From CAITSH01 sp025356665 (GTDB lineage: Bacteria > Pseudomonadota > Gammaproteobacteria > Burkholderiales > SG8-39): a stretch of DNA of 64,000 nucleotides. A program made the translations under genes and the position numbers. The notes under the pieces are model-generated. The model did not search any database, was not told the origin of the DNA, and was given only the letters and a program-made list of their open reading frames with translations. Shown here in pieces: positions 17,001 to 25,301 of this stretch. Each line of letters begins with the position of its first letter. The stretch's first letter is position 1. The stretch lies in contig JANXRV010000097.1 in assembly GCA_025356665.1 (NCBI GenBank), forward strand, positions 23,694 to 87,693. The letters are read 5' to 3'.

Positions 17001-18149
17001 TTAGCGCTTCCAGTATCGCGCCGAGGCGATGCGCGCGCCCTCGGCCATGGCGGCGAGCTTGGCCCAGACCACCTGCGGGTCGACCGCGGCCTGACCGACC
17101 CAGGTGCCGTAGCCGCAATCGCTGCCGGCGATGACATTTTCGCGACCGACCAGATCGGCGTAGCGGCCGATGCGCTGTGCGATAAGCTCGGGGTGCTCGA
17201 TGAAATTGGTCTTCGATTCTATTACGCCCGGAATCAGCACCTTGCCCTCGGGCAGCTTCACCGTTTCGAACACCGTGAACTCGTGCGCGTGGCGCGGGTT
17301 GGAGGCCTCGAACGAAATCGCGCTCGGCTTGGCCTGGAACACGACATCGACGATGTCGGCGAGCGGCACGTCGCAGTGGTGCGGTCCTTCGTAATTGCCC
17401 CAGCACAAATGCATGCGCAACTGCTCGGCCGGGATGTTCTCGACGGCATGATTGAGTGCCTCGATGTGCATGTGCATGCGCTTGCGAAATTCTGCGGTGG
17501 ACAGGTCGGCGTACTGGATATGCCGGCCCATGGCGAGGTCGGGGCAATCCAGTTGCAGCACGAAACCGGCCTTGGCCACCGCCTCGTATTCATGACGCAT
17601 GGCCGAAGCAATGGCCTCAAGATAGGCTTCCTGGCTGGGGTAATAATCGTTGCGAAAAAACAGCGACACCACACCCGGCGAGGCGGCGCTCATGAAACCA
17701 CCATGCGCTTTTTTCCCCGCCAGTGCCGCATTGAGGTTGTCGCCATCGGTCACGGCCGCCTTGGCATCGCGCACCGTTATCGGCGCGTTACAGGCCGGCG
17801 TCTTGCGCCGCGAACGGCCGGGATCGCCGAACACGCGCTTTTCGAGCGTCGGAAACGCGGCGAGATCCTGATAGACAAAGGTGTTGCCGGTACCGCCAAA
17901 ACCATCCAGGCGGTCCTTGATGTAAGTGGCGTAACTCGGCTTGCTCAACTCGCCGTCGTTCACCAGGTCCACGCCGGCGTCGATCTGCGCCTTGACCACC
18001 TCGGCGACAGCCGATTTGACGCGCCCCGCCAGCGCGTCATGATCCACCGGGACCCCCTCTTCCTTCGCATACATCATCCGGATGAGGTCTTCGGGACGCG
18101 GCAGGCTGCCGGTGTGGGTGGTGAGGAAACGCTCTTTGCTGCGCATCAT
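17001..18149 (-). CDS. Cobalamin-independent methionine synthase (MetE C-terminal domain)-like protein
   Basis: The 382-aa product starts MMRSKERFLTTHTGSLPRP and matches the stand-alone MetE catalytic-domain family (UROD/MetE-like barrel). Candidate zinc ligands are in HLCWGNYEGPHHC, near residue 245, and AGSDCGYG, near residue 341. Full MetE is about 750 aa, so this is the short, catabolic-type version often found next to aromatic or alkane degradation genes and related to epoxyalkane:CoM transferase. It probably moves a methyl or thiol-linked group; demethylation of a methoxylated aromatic is one possibility. It lies downstream of an extradiol dioxygenase gene. Confidence 0.85.
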   Translation of the reverse strand: MMRSKERFLTTHTGSLPRPEDLIRMMYAKEEGVPVDHDALAGRVKSAVAEVVKAQIDAGVDLVNDGELSKPSYATYIKDRLDGFGGTGNTFVYQDLAAFPTLEKRVFGDPGRSRRKTPACNAPITVRDAKAAVTDGDNLNAALAGKKAHGGFMSAASPGVVSLFFRNDYYPSQEAYLEAIASAMRHEYEAVAKAGFVLQLDCPDLAMGRHIQYADLSTAEFRKRMHMHIEALNHAVENIPAEQLRMHLCWGNYEGPHHCDVPLADIVDVVFQAKPSAISFEASNPRHAHEFTVFETVKLPEGKVLIPGVIESKTNFIEHPELIAQRIGRYADLVGRENVIAGSDCGYGTWVGQAAVDPQVVWAKLAAMAEGARIASARYWKR

Positions 18150-18261
18150 ATCGTCCTAGCCTAGATGTTCTGGTGTCGACCGCTCCCGCGCCCCCATCCA
18201 TGCAGAGGGCGGGGGATTGCGCGCAGAGCCCCGCCCATGCAAAAACACGCGCCGAAACCGC

Positions 18262-19206
18262 CTACGGAATGGCGTGGGTGATGAACTCTTGCGGCACCGC
18301 CTCGCCCCACTGCGAGTTGAGCCCTTCCTCGGCTGGCAGCAGGTTGGTCTTGGCGTGGATGTTAAGCATGTCGCTGTCGCTCCAGTGTTCGTGCACGCGG
18401 CCCCATGGATCCTGCCAGTAATCGTACACCTGGCTGCCCAGCACATGGCGGCCTATGCCCCAGACATGCTTGTATTTATCCTGTTTGACCAAATGCTCGT
18501 GGCCGAGCATGACATCGTCGATATTCTGCGACTCAAAAGACAGGTGGTTGATTCCGGACTTGGGCCCCTCGATACACAGAAAAACATGATGGTCGACATA
18601 GGTCTCGCCTTGATCGCAGCGATTGAAGGAGGCGATGATATGGTCCTTGGCACCGGCATAGACCTCGTCGGAGCAGACGAGGCCAAACATCTCGCGGTAC
18701 CACTTCACCTTCTCGGCGGCGTTGGGGGTCATGATCACGGCGTGCGCGGCGCGCTTGACCTGCGAGGCCCCGCGCTCGAGGCGCATCAGTTCGCCCTGAC
18801 GCACCTTGATATCACCGGTGTTGACCAGGTTTTTGCGGATCGGCAGCTTGGGCAACTGTGCGAGGCCGCACAACACCTCCATCTGGTAGCCGTGCGGGTC
18901 GCTGATACGCACGCGCTTGCCGCCACCCGGCTCGTCGATATTCTCGATACCCGAGGCGCCGGGCGCCTTGGCGAATTGCTTGAGCTGGTCTTCGTTTTCC
19001 ACGAACCACGCCAGACCGACGAACTTCGACGGACCGAGGTGCGTGACGTGGATGTGATGGTTCGGGTCGGTGCCGCGCATGTACAGCGCATCCTTGGTGC
19101 GGTCGGAACGCACCATGCCGAAGGCCGTCAGGAACTCCTCGGCCTCATCAAGACTGGGTGACTGCAGGCGGCCAAAAGCCAGGTCGGAAACTTTCACATG
19201 AGACAT
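18262..19206 (-). CDS. Two-domain type I extradiol dioxygenase (catechol 2,3-dioxygenase-like, VOC fold)
   Basis: The 314-aa product starts at ATG 19206, 6 nt after GGAGG; the longer frame to 19314 runs into the thiolase gene. Two VOC modules are visible. In the second, the metal triad expected for Fe(II) extradiol enzymes is present: His155 (AAHAVIM), His221 (INHLSFE) and Glu273 (VHEHWSD). The spacing resembles catechol 2,3-dioxygenase. It should open a catechol ring next to the diol. It lies 43 bp downstream of the thiolase. The specific catechol is unknown. Confidence 0.87.
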   Translation of the reverse strand: MSHVKVSDLAFGRLQSPSLDEAEEFLTAFGMVRSDRTKDALYMRGTDPNHHIHVTHLGPSKFVGLAWFVENEDQLKQFAKAPGASGIENIDEPGGGKRVRISDPHGYQMEVLCGLAQLPKLPIRKNLVNTGDIKVRQGELMRLERGASQVKRAAHAVIMTPNAAEKVKWYREMFGLVCSDEVYAGAKDHIIASFNRCDQGETYVDHHVFLCIEGPKSGINHLSFESQNIDDVMLGHEHLVKQDKYKHVWGIGRHVLGSQVYDYWQDPWGRVHEHWSDSDMLNIHAKTNLLPAEEGLNSQWGEAVPQEFITHAIP

Positions 19207-19249
19207 GCCATTCCTCCTTTGTACAGGTTCAGTTTTACCTCGGTTGAAA

Positions 19250-20455
19250 TCAGACGCGTTCGATGACCAGGGCGATGCCCTGCCCCACACCAATGCACAT
19301 GGTGCAAAGCGCATAGCGGCCCTTGGTGCGCTCGAGCTGGTTGAGCGCGGTCGTCACCAGCCGCGCACCCGATGCGCCCAACGGGTGGCCGATGGCAATG
19401 GCGCCGCCGTTGGGGTTCACGTGCGGCGCATCATCGGGCAGGCCAAGGTCGCGCGTGACGGCGAGGCCTTGCGCGGCAAAGGCCTCATTGAGTTCGATTA
19501 CGTCCATCTGGCCGATTTTCAGGCCCAGCATTGCGAGGACTTTTTTCGAGGCCGGCGCCGGGCCAAAGCCCATGATGCGCGGCGCGAGGCCGGCTGTGGC
19601 CATGCCAAGGATGCGCCCGCGCGGCCTCAAGCCATGCTGCCTGGCCGCCGCTTCGCTGGCGATGATCATGGCGCAAGCGCCGTCGTTCACCCCCGAGGCG
19701 TTGCCGGCGGTAACGCTACCGTCGGGCCTGACCACGCCCTTGAGCCTGGTCAGCGTCTCAATAGTGGTGTCGGCGCGCGGATGCTCGTCGGTGGTGACCA
19801 TTTTCGGATCGCCTTTTTTCTGCGCGATCGAAACGGGCACCAGTTCGCTGTTGAAAAAGCCCGCGGCGTGCGCGGCGGCGTAGCGCTGCTGGCTGCGCAG
19901 CGCAAAGGCATCCTGCGAGGCGCGGTCGACCTTGAACTCGACCGCCACGTTCTCTGCCGTCTCGGGCATTGAGTCAATGCCGTACTTGGCTTTCATCAGC
20001 GGATTGACCAGGCGCCAGCCTATGGTCGTGTCCTCGATTTTGGCCGCGCGTGAAAAAGCGCTGTCGGCCTTGGGAATGACAAAGGGGGCGCGCGACATGC
20101 TCTCTACGCCGCCGGCAATGAGGAACTGCACCTCGCCGGCCTTGATGGCGCGCGCCGCGGTGCCCACCGCCTCAAGGCTGGAGCCGCACAGGCGGTTGAC
20201 CGTCATGCCAGGAATCGTATCCGGAAGCCCGGCGAGCAGCAAAGCCATACGCGCAACGTTGCGGTTATCCTCGCCGGCCTGGTTGACGCAGCCGTAAATG
20301 ACATCCTCGACCGCGGCCCAGTCCACCTTGGGATTGCGTTCCATCAGCGCCTTGAGCGGAATGGCGGCCAGATCGTCGGTGCGCACGCCAGAGAGCGCGC
20401 CGCCGTAGCGGCCAAAAGGGGTGCGCACGGCGTCGCAGATATAGGCTTCGTTCAT
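19250..20455 (-). CDS. pcaF: 3-oxoadipyl-CoA thiolase (beta-ketoadipyl-CoA thiolase)
   Basis: The 401-aa thiolase has all three catalytic residues: Cys90 in NRLCGSS, His357 in GHPLGASG and Cys387 in CTMCIG. The N-terminus MNEAYICDAVRTPFGRYGGA and the block YGCVNQAGEDNRNVARMA strongly resemble PcaF/CatF, and the length is that of the family. It splits 3-oxoadipyl-CoA into succinyl-CoA and acetyl-CoA, the last step of the 3-oxoadipate pathway. The matching CoA-transferase genes are 13 kb away at 33223-34568. AAGGT precedes the ATG. Confidence 0.9.
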   Translation of the reverse strand: MNEAYICDAVRTPFGRYGGALSGVRTDDLAAIPLKALMERNPKVDWAAVEDVIYGCVNQAGEDNRNVARMALLLAGLPDTIPGMTVNRLCGSSLEAVGTAARAIKAGEVQFLIAGGVESMSRAPFVIPKADSAFSRAAKIEDTTIGWRLVNPLMKAKYGIDSMPETAENVAVEFKVDRASQDAFALRSQQRYAAAHAAGFFNSELVPVSIAQKKGDPKMVTTDEHPRADTTIETLTRLKGVVRPDGSVTAGNASGVNDGACAMIIASEAAARQHGLRPRGRILGMATAGLAPRIMGFGPAPASKKVLAMLGLKIGQMDVIELNEAFAAQGLAVTRDLGLPDDAPHVNPNGGAIAIGHPLGASGARLVTTALNQLERTKGRYALCTMCIGVGQGIALVIERV

Positions 20456-20623
20456 TGCTTACCTTTCAAATAGTGTTCAGGATGCTTTGCCGCCGGATAA
20501 ACCGGCAAAAATTCCGACCGTCCATGCAGCCGCGTACGCGACGACGGGCGCACAGTATAATTCAGCCGGTAAGCCGCACAGCCGTTCTGCCTGCGAACTC
20601 CCAGGCTGCAATATTTTGGCCCG

Positions 20624-20662
20624 CTTTACCATTCGACTTCACCATTCCAGTTTTACCATTCA
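20624..20662. repeat. 13-bp imperfect tandem repeat, 3 units
   Basis: Three 13-mers share the core TTTACCATTC or TTCACCATTC (20624, 20637, 20650). They lie just upstream of the nitroreductase ribosome-binding site, in the divergent spacer shared with the thiolase. Confidence 0.7.
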
Positions 20663-20695
20663 CCACCCAGCCCCCAGAACTCAAGGACCCTCACC

Positions 20696-21286
20696 ATGCT
20701 AAACGACGCCGCACTCGACCAGATTTTCCGCACCGCCCGCTCGCACAACGGCTGGCTGCCCACGCCTGTTTCCGACGACCAGATCAAGGCGCTGTACGAG
20801 CTGATGAAATGGGGCCCCACCACCGGCAACTCCCAGCCCGGCCGCCTCGTATTCCTGCGCACCCAGGCCGCCAAGGAGCGCCTCAAACCCAGCTTGTCGC
20901 CCGGTAACCAGGACAAAACCATGGCCGCACCCTTGGTCGCGATCATCGCCTACGACCTGCAGTTCTACGAGAACATCCCCAAGGTCTTCCCGCACAAGCC
21001 GGAAATGAAGAACATTTACGTCGGCGATGACAAAAAGCCCATGGTCGAGACCACCGCCCTGCGCAACAGCTCGCTGCAAGGCGCCTATCTGATGCTCGCC
21101 GCACGTGCCCTCGACCTCGATTGCGGCCCGATGTCCGGCTTCAATGCAGCCGGCGTGGACAAGGAATTCTTTTCCGGCACCCACTTCAAAACCAACTTCA
21201 TCTGCAGCCTCGGCCACGGCGACGCGTCCAAGGTGATGGGCCGCCTGCCGCGCCTGCCCTTCGACGAAGTGTGCACAATGCTGTAA
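20696..21286 (+). CDS. RutE-like nitroreductase family oxidoreductase
   Basis: The 196-aa FMN-dependent nitroreductase-fold protein resembles RutE (malonic semialdehyde reductase) and its relatives. It begins MLNDAALDQIFRTARSHNGW and contains the ELMKWGPTTGNSQPGR flavin-binding block. Later segments are SSLQGAYLMLAARALDLDCGPMSGF and SLGHGD. AAGGA lies upstream of the ATG. It is divergent from pcaF and closed by a strong hairpin at 21326. It probably reduces a small aldehyde, quinone or enone with NAD(P)H. Confidence 0.88.
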   Translation: MLNDAALDQIFRTARSHNGWLPTPVSDDQIKALYELMKWGPTTGNSQPGRLVFLRTQAAKERLKPSLSPGNQDKTMAAPLVAIIAYDLQFYENIPKVFPHKPEMKNIYVGDDKKPMVETTALRNSSLQGAYLMLAARALDLDCGPMSGFNAAGVDKEFFSGTHFKTNFICSLGHGDASKVMGRLPRLPFDEVCTML

Positions 21287-21325
21287 GACGCTTGCGCATT
21301 AGCGCGAACTTTGCGCGGGCACGAT

Positions 21326-21357
21326 AAAGAAAGGGGCGCTTGGCGCCCCTTTCTTTT
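21326..21357. terminator. Bidirectional rho-independent terminator
   Basis: A perfect 14-bp stem (AAAGAAAGGGGCGC and its complement) has loop TTG and ends in TTTCTTTT. It lies between the nitroreductase stop (21286) and the convergent NTF2-like gene stop (21363), so it can serve both strands. Confidence 0.92.
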
Positions 21358-21362
21358 GCTAC

Positions 21363-21740
21363 TTAGACCTTGGGTACCGGCGTGGAGGCCCAGGCCACCA
21401 TCTTCCAGCCATCGGCGCCCTTGACCCAGACGTTGAGGTACATGCTGCTGATGTGCTTGATCTCGCCGCCGGCCAACACCTGCAGCGCGATCCGACCCCA
21501 GCTGACCACGCTGTCGCCGTGCACGGTCATATCGCAGCTCTCGCGCGTCGCCTTGACATAGGTAACCTTGCCTGAGGTGAGCATGCCCATGTACTCGGAC
21601 TTGTTCTCGCTGCGCCCGGTGGAGTGCGTATAGCGCAGCGTGTCGGCGAATATCTTGTCGAGGGTGACGTAATCTTTTTCGACCATGGCCTTGTAGCGCT
21701 TGTCGTCGATGGCGAGAATTTCTTTTTCAATGTCGCTCAT
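21363..21740 (-). CDS. NTF2/SnoaL-like (DUF4440-type) small protein
   Basis: The 125-aa product starts at ATG 21740 with GGAG upstream; the longer frame to 21887 is low-complexity repeat. The pattern of an N-terminal helix (EILAIDDKRYKAMVEKD), DTLRYTHSTGR and a final beta-sheet ending GWKMVAWASTPVP is typical of DUF4440/SnoaL-like cone-shaped folds. It is probably a small cytoplasmic isomerase or hydrolase, or a ligand-binding subunit. It is the last gene of the second Liv cluster after a 115-bp repeat-bearing spacer. Confidence 0.82.
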   Translation of the reverse strand: MSDIEKEILAIDDKRYKAMVEKDYVTLDKIFADTLRYTHSTGRSENKSEYMGMLTSGKVTYVKATRESCDMTVHGDSVVSWGRIALQVLAGGEIKHISSMYLNVWVKGADGWKMVAWASTPVPKV

Positions 21741-21791
21741 TGCAAATACTCCGGTATTAGAACGGTGAATGGGGATTGGTGAGTCGTAAAT

Positions 21792-21833
21792 GGCGAATGG
21801 TGAATGGTGAACGGTGGATGGTGGATGGTGAAA
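21792..21833. repeat. 7-bp imperfect tandem repeat, 6 units
   Basis: Six heptamers read GGCGAAT, GGTGAAT, GGTGAAC, GGTGGAT, GGTGGAT, GGTGAAA. They lie between livF (stop 21856) and the NTF2-like start (21740) on the minus strand. Confidence 0.85.
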
Positions 21834-21855
21834 CCGAAACGGCGGCGAAGGCGCA

Positions 21856-22581
21856 TCACGCGGCGCTCTCGCCCAGATAGGCTTCACGGATGTGCGCTTG
21901 TTTCATCAAGTCGGCGGGCAGGCCGGTCGAGGCGATACGACCGCCCTCGAGTACGTAGGCGCGCTGCGCCACGGCCAGCGCGCGCGCCGCATTCTGCTCG
22001 ATCAGCAGGATGGACATGCCGCCCGCATGGATGTCCTGTATCACCTCAAACACCTGCTGCACCACCGCCGGAGCAAGCCCGAGAGAGGGTTCATCGATCA
22101 GCAGCAGGCGCGGACGGGCCATCAGCGCGCGCCCGATGGCCACCATTTGCTGCTGTCCGCCCGAGAGCGTCCCGGCGGCCTGCCAGCGGCGCTCCTTCAG
22201 GATGGGAAACATGCCGTAAATCATCGCCAGGCCTTCTTCGCGGAAGGGCCGCGCCGCCTTGCGATAACAACCCATATCGAGGTTCTCTTCCACCGTCATG
22301 CCGCCAAACAGCTTGCGGCCCTCCGGGATCAGCGCCACTTCGCGATTGCACATCTCGCGCGCGGACAGCTTTGTCGCATCCTCGCCGCAAAACAATAATT
22401 CACCCGAACGCACCGGCTGCAGCCTTGCAAGGGTGTTGACCAATGTGGTCTTGCCGGCACCGTTGGGACCGACGATGGATACGAGCTCGCCCTCCTGCAC
22501 GCTAAAGGACACATCCCAAAGCGCCGGCGCATCGCCGTAACTGACGTTGAGATCTTTTGCCTCGAGCAGCGGCGTGCTCAT
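21856..22581 (-). CDS. livF: Branched-chain amino acid-type ABC transporter ATP-binding protein LivF (second system)
   Basis: The 241-aa product starts at ATG 22581 (MSTPLLEAKDLNVSYG). It has Walker A GPNGAGKT, a canonical LSGGQQQM signature and Walker B LLLIDEPSLGLAP. LivF-type VALIPEGRKLFGGM and LIEQN segments are present. It follows the fused permease-ATPase gene by about 110 bp. It supplies the ATPase with an intact signature, while its partner domain has an atypical one. Confidence 0.93.
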   Translation of the reverse strand: MSTPLLEAKDLNVSYGDAPALWDVSFSVQEGELVSIVGPNGAGKTTLVNTLARLQPVRSGELLFCGEDATKLSAREMCNREVALIPEGRKLFGGMTVEENLDMGCYRKAARPFREEGLAMIYGMFPILKERRWQAAGTLSGGQQQMVAIGRALMARPRLLLIDEPSLGLAPAVVQQVFEVIQDIHAGGMSILLIEQNAARALAVAQRAYVLEGGRIASTGLPADLMKQAHIREAYLGESAA

Positions 22582-22692
22582 CGCAGCCCCCCTGCCGCAG
22601 AGGTTGAAAGTGTTCCAACGGTTGCAACGAGCGCAAGGATTGCACGCTGCCTTGTTCCGCACAGCGCCACGGCCTTGTGCACAGACTTCGCC

Positions 22693-24429
22693 CTATTGCT
22701 GGACATAATCGGACCCCAGATAAGCGCTCACCACCTCAGGCTCGCGCATGACCTCGCGCGGCAATCCCTCGGCGATGACCTTGCCGTAACTCAGCACCAT
22801 CAGCCTGTCGGTGAGTTCGAGCACGGCACGCATATTGTGTTCGATGAACATGATGGTTGCGCCGCGATTACGGATTTCGCGCACCAGCGTCACGGCATTG
22901 TTGATTTCAGAAGGGGTCAGCCCGGCGAGCACCTCGTCGAGCAGCAACAGGCGCGGCGCCGAAGCGAGGGCGCGCGCCAACTCGAGAAATTTGCGCTGGT
23001 GCAAATTGAGCTCGGTCGGCAAGGCACGCGCGCGATCGGCGAGCCCGACAAATTCGAGCCAGTGCATGGCCTGACGCTCCGCCACCTGGCGTGACAGCCG
23101 CGCCGAGCCGAACATGCCCGGCAAGGTGGCGTTCTCGAGCACACTGAGGTTCTTGAACGGGCGCGGAATCTGGTAGGTGCGGGCAATGCCGGCCTGCGCC
23201 GCGCGATGTGCCGGCAGCCTGGACAGGTTCTCGCCCTCGAACACGATGCGCCCGGCGGTGGGCGCGTAAAAACCGCTGATGACGTTGACCATGGTCGATT
23301 TGCCCGAACCGTTGGGGCCAACCAGACCGTAAATTTCGCCGCGGCGCAACTGCAGACTGACGCCACCCAGCGCCTGCACGCCGCTGAACGATTTGAAAAC
23401 ATTCTCGGCACTCAGCAGGATTTCGCCTTCCTTGCCGCGCGCGCTGATCACCGCCGGCGCCGACACCTGCGGCAGCGGCGGCACGGCGCGCCAGCGTTTG
23501 ATGCGCTTGAGGAACTGCCCGAACAGGCCATCCGGCATAAACAGGATGACGAGGATCAGGATCAGGCCGACCGCGGCGCGGCCGGCCACGGCGTAATCGC
23601 CGGCGGTAAATGCGTACAGCAGCGCGGTGATGGCGGTGGCGCCCACCGCCGGGCCGAACCAGTGCCGCGTCCCGCCCAGCACGCTCATCAACACCACGTT
23701 GAGCGGCACGACGATGTTGAACACCTCGCCCACGGTGACATAGGAAATGAAAATCGCGTGAATGCCGCCGGCCACACCGGCCAGCGCGCAAGAGATGCCC
23801 AGCGCCAACAGCTTATAACGGTAGGTGGGCACGCCCTGCACTTCGGCCACGTCCTCATCATCATGGATGGCGAACAATCCGGCGCCCAGCTTGGAGCAAT
23901 AAATCTGGTAGGCCGCCCAAATCGTGATCAACGCCAGCGCCAGCCCGAGCAGGTAAAAGGTGCCCGAGGGCGAGGGGCCGAGGGCCGGCACCGGTACCGC
24001 CGAGAGATAAACGCCGGGCCCGCCGTCGATGGGCGTGTTAAGCACGATGGTGGCGATGACGAAGGTAATGGCCAGGGTGATCAGCGCAAACAATTCACCG
24101 CGCAGGCGGCGCACACGAAAGACCACAGCGCCCAGTCCCACGCCGAACAAGGCCGCCACCACCGCGGCCACCGGCAGCGTCGCGAGGAAAGGCCAGTTGA
24201 ACTTGGCCGTCAGCACCGCCGTGGTGTAAATGCCCAGGCCGAAAAACGCGCCATGGCCAAAGGAAAAATAACCCGAGTAGCCGGACAGGATATTCCAGGA
24301 GGTGGTGAGGACGACCCAGCTGAATATCAGGTAGAGGAAGGATTCGTAAAAGGCCGGCAGTTTCAGCAGCGGCAGGGCACCAAGGATGATCGCCGCGGCG
24401 ATAAAGCCGGTGATGATTTTTTTGTTCAC
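22693..24429 (-). CDS. Fused LivM permease - LivG ATPase of a HAAT ABC importer
   Basis: The 578-aa protein joins a LivM-like permease (about residues 1-315, roughly ten membrane segments, IHDDEDVAEVQGV loop near 188-200) to a LivG-like ATPase (about 340-578). Walker A is at 371-378 and Walker B LLLLDEV at 494-500. The signature region reads LNLHQRK (474-480) instead of LSGGQ or LAYGQ. The linker (315-338) is Ala/Pro/Ser-rich. It probably starts with GTG at 24429, 1 bp after the livH stop. Such fusions occur in proteobacterial HAAT systems. The substrate is unknown. Confidence 0.93.
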   Translation of the reverse strand: MNKKIITGFIAAAIILGALPLLKLPAFYESFLYLIFSWVVLTTSWNILSGYSGYFSFGHGAFFGLGIYTTAVLTAKFNWPFLATLPVAAVVAALFGVGLGAVVFRVRRLRGELFALITLAITFVIATIVLNTPIDGGPGVYLSAVPVPALGPSPSGTFYLLGLALALITIWAAYQIYCSKLGAGLFAIHDDEDVAEVQGVPTYRYKLLALGISCALAGVAGGIHAIFISYVTVGEVFNIVVPLNVVLMSVLGGTRHWFGPAVGATAITALLYAFTAGDYAVAGRAAVGLILILVILFMPDGLFGQFLKRIKRWRAVPPLPQVSAPAVISARGKEGEILLSAENVFKSFSGVQALGGVSLQLRRGEIYGLVGPNGSGKSTMVNVISGFYAPTAGRIVFEGENLSRLPAHRAAQAGIARTYQIPRPFKNLSVLENATLPGMFGSARLSRQVAERQAMHWLEFVGLADRARALPTELNLHQRKFLELARALASAPRLLLLDEVLAGLTPSEINNAVTLVREIRNRGATIMFIEHNMRAVLELTDRLMVLSYGKVIAEGLPREVMREPEVVSAYLGSDYVQQ

Positions 24430-24430
24430 G

Positions 24431-25288
24431 TCAGACCTTGCCCGGGCGGAACAGCAGCACCATGATCAACAACGAAAACGACACCAGCGGCGCCCACGCC
24501 GGCGCGGTGATGGCCTGCGTCGCCGCCTCGGACATGCCGATGACGATGCCCGCGACCAAGGGCCCAAGCGGGTTGCCCAGGCCGCCTATCATTACCGCGG
24601 CGAACACCACGCCTATCCAAGCGTAAATCTGCGAGGGCGCCAGCGTAAAGGAGAGTGCGAGGCATACGCCGCCGACACCAGCGAAGGCGGCCGAGGCGCC
24701 AGAGAGCAGCAGCGCCATCATGCGCTCGTTGACACCAAAGGCCGCCGCCATGGCAGGATCCTCGGACATGGCGCGCATGGCCTTGCCAACGTGGGTATAG
24801 CGCAGCACCGCCCAGGTGCCAACGGCCAGCCCCAGCGATATCAGCAGCGTCAGAAACTCGGGCAGCGGTATGAAAAAAATGCCGATCTTGAACTTGATAT
24901 CGGCGTAGTGCGATTCGAGCTTGCGGTAATCGGCGGTCCAGACCCACTGGATGCCGCTCTCTATGATGACGGTGATGCCGAAGGTGACCAGCATCGAGTT
25001 GAAGGCGTTGACGGAGAATTTTGCGAACACCCAGTGCATCGCCATGCCCAGCACGAAAAACACCGGGGCGATGATAAAGAGGCTCAGCAATGGATCGAGC
25101 TTCGCCGTCACCGACAACTGGTAGGTGAGGTAGGCGCCGAGGAATGCCAGGGCAAAGTGCGCGAGGTTGATCTGGCGCAACATCCCCCATGACAGGCTCA
25201 GCCCCAGGCCCAACAGGCCGTAAAGGGCGCCTATGAACAGCCCGGACAGCAGCGACTGCCCGAGCAGCTCGATACTAGGAAAATGCAT
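24431..25288 (-). CDS. livH: Branched-chain amino acid-type ABC transporter permease LivH (second system)
   Basis: The 285-aa polytopic membrane protein has the LivH features: the LYGLLGLGLSLSWGMLRQINLAH segment near residues 22-45, and VGKAMRAMSEDPAMAAAFGV near 165-185, which is the cytoplasmic loop. It partners the fused LivM-LivG protein encoded immediately downstream and is preceded by the binding-protein gene with a 13-bp gap. Confidence 0.93.
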   Translation of the reverse strand: MHFPSIELLGQSLLSGLFIGALYGLLGLGLSLSWGMLRQINLAHFALAFLGAYLTYQLSVTAKLDPLLSLFIIAPVFFVLGMAMHWVFAKFSVNAFNSMLVTFGITVIIESGIQWVWTADYRKLESHYADIKFKIGIFFIPLPEFLTLLISLGLAVGTWAVLRYTHVGKAMRAMSEDPAMAAAFGVNERMMALLLSGASAAFAGVGGVCLALSFTLAPSQIYAWIGVVFAAVMIGGLGNPLGPLVAGIVIGMSEAATQAITAPAWAPLVSFSLLIMVLLFRPGKV

Positions 25289-25301
25289 GCCCGATTACGG
25301 C

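Noticed and set aside
20556..20561. TATAAT upstream of the nitroreductase
   Set aside because: No convincing -35 element 16-18 bp upstream, so left uncalled.
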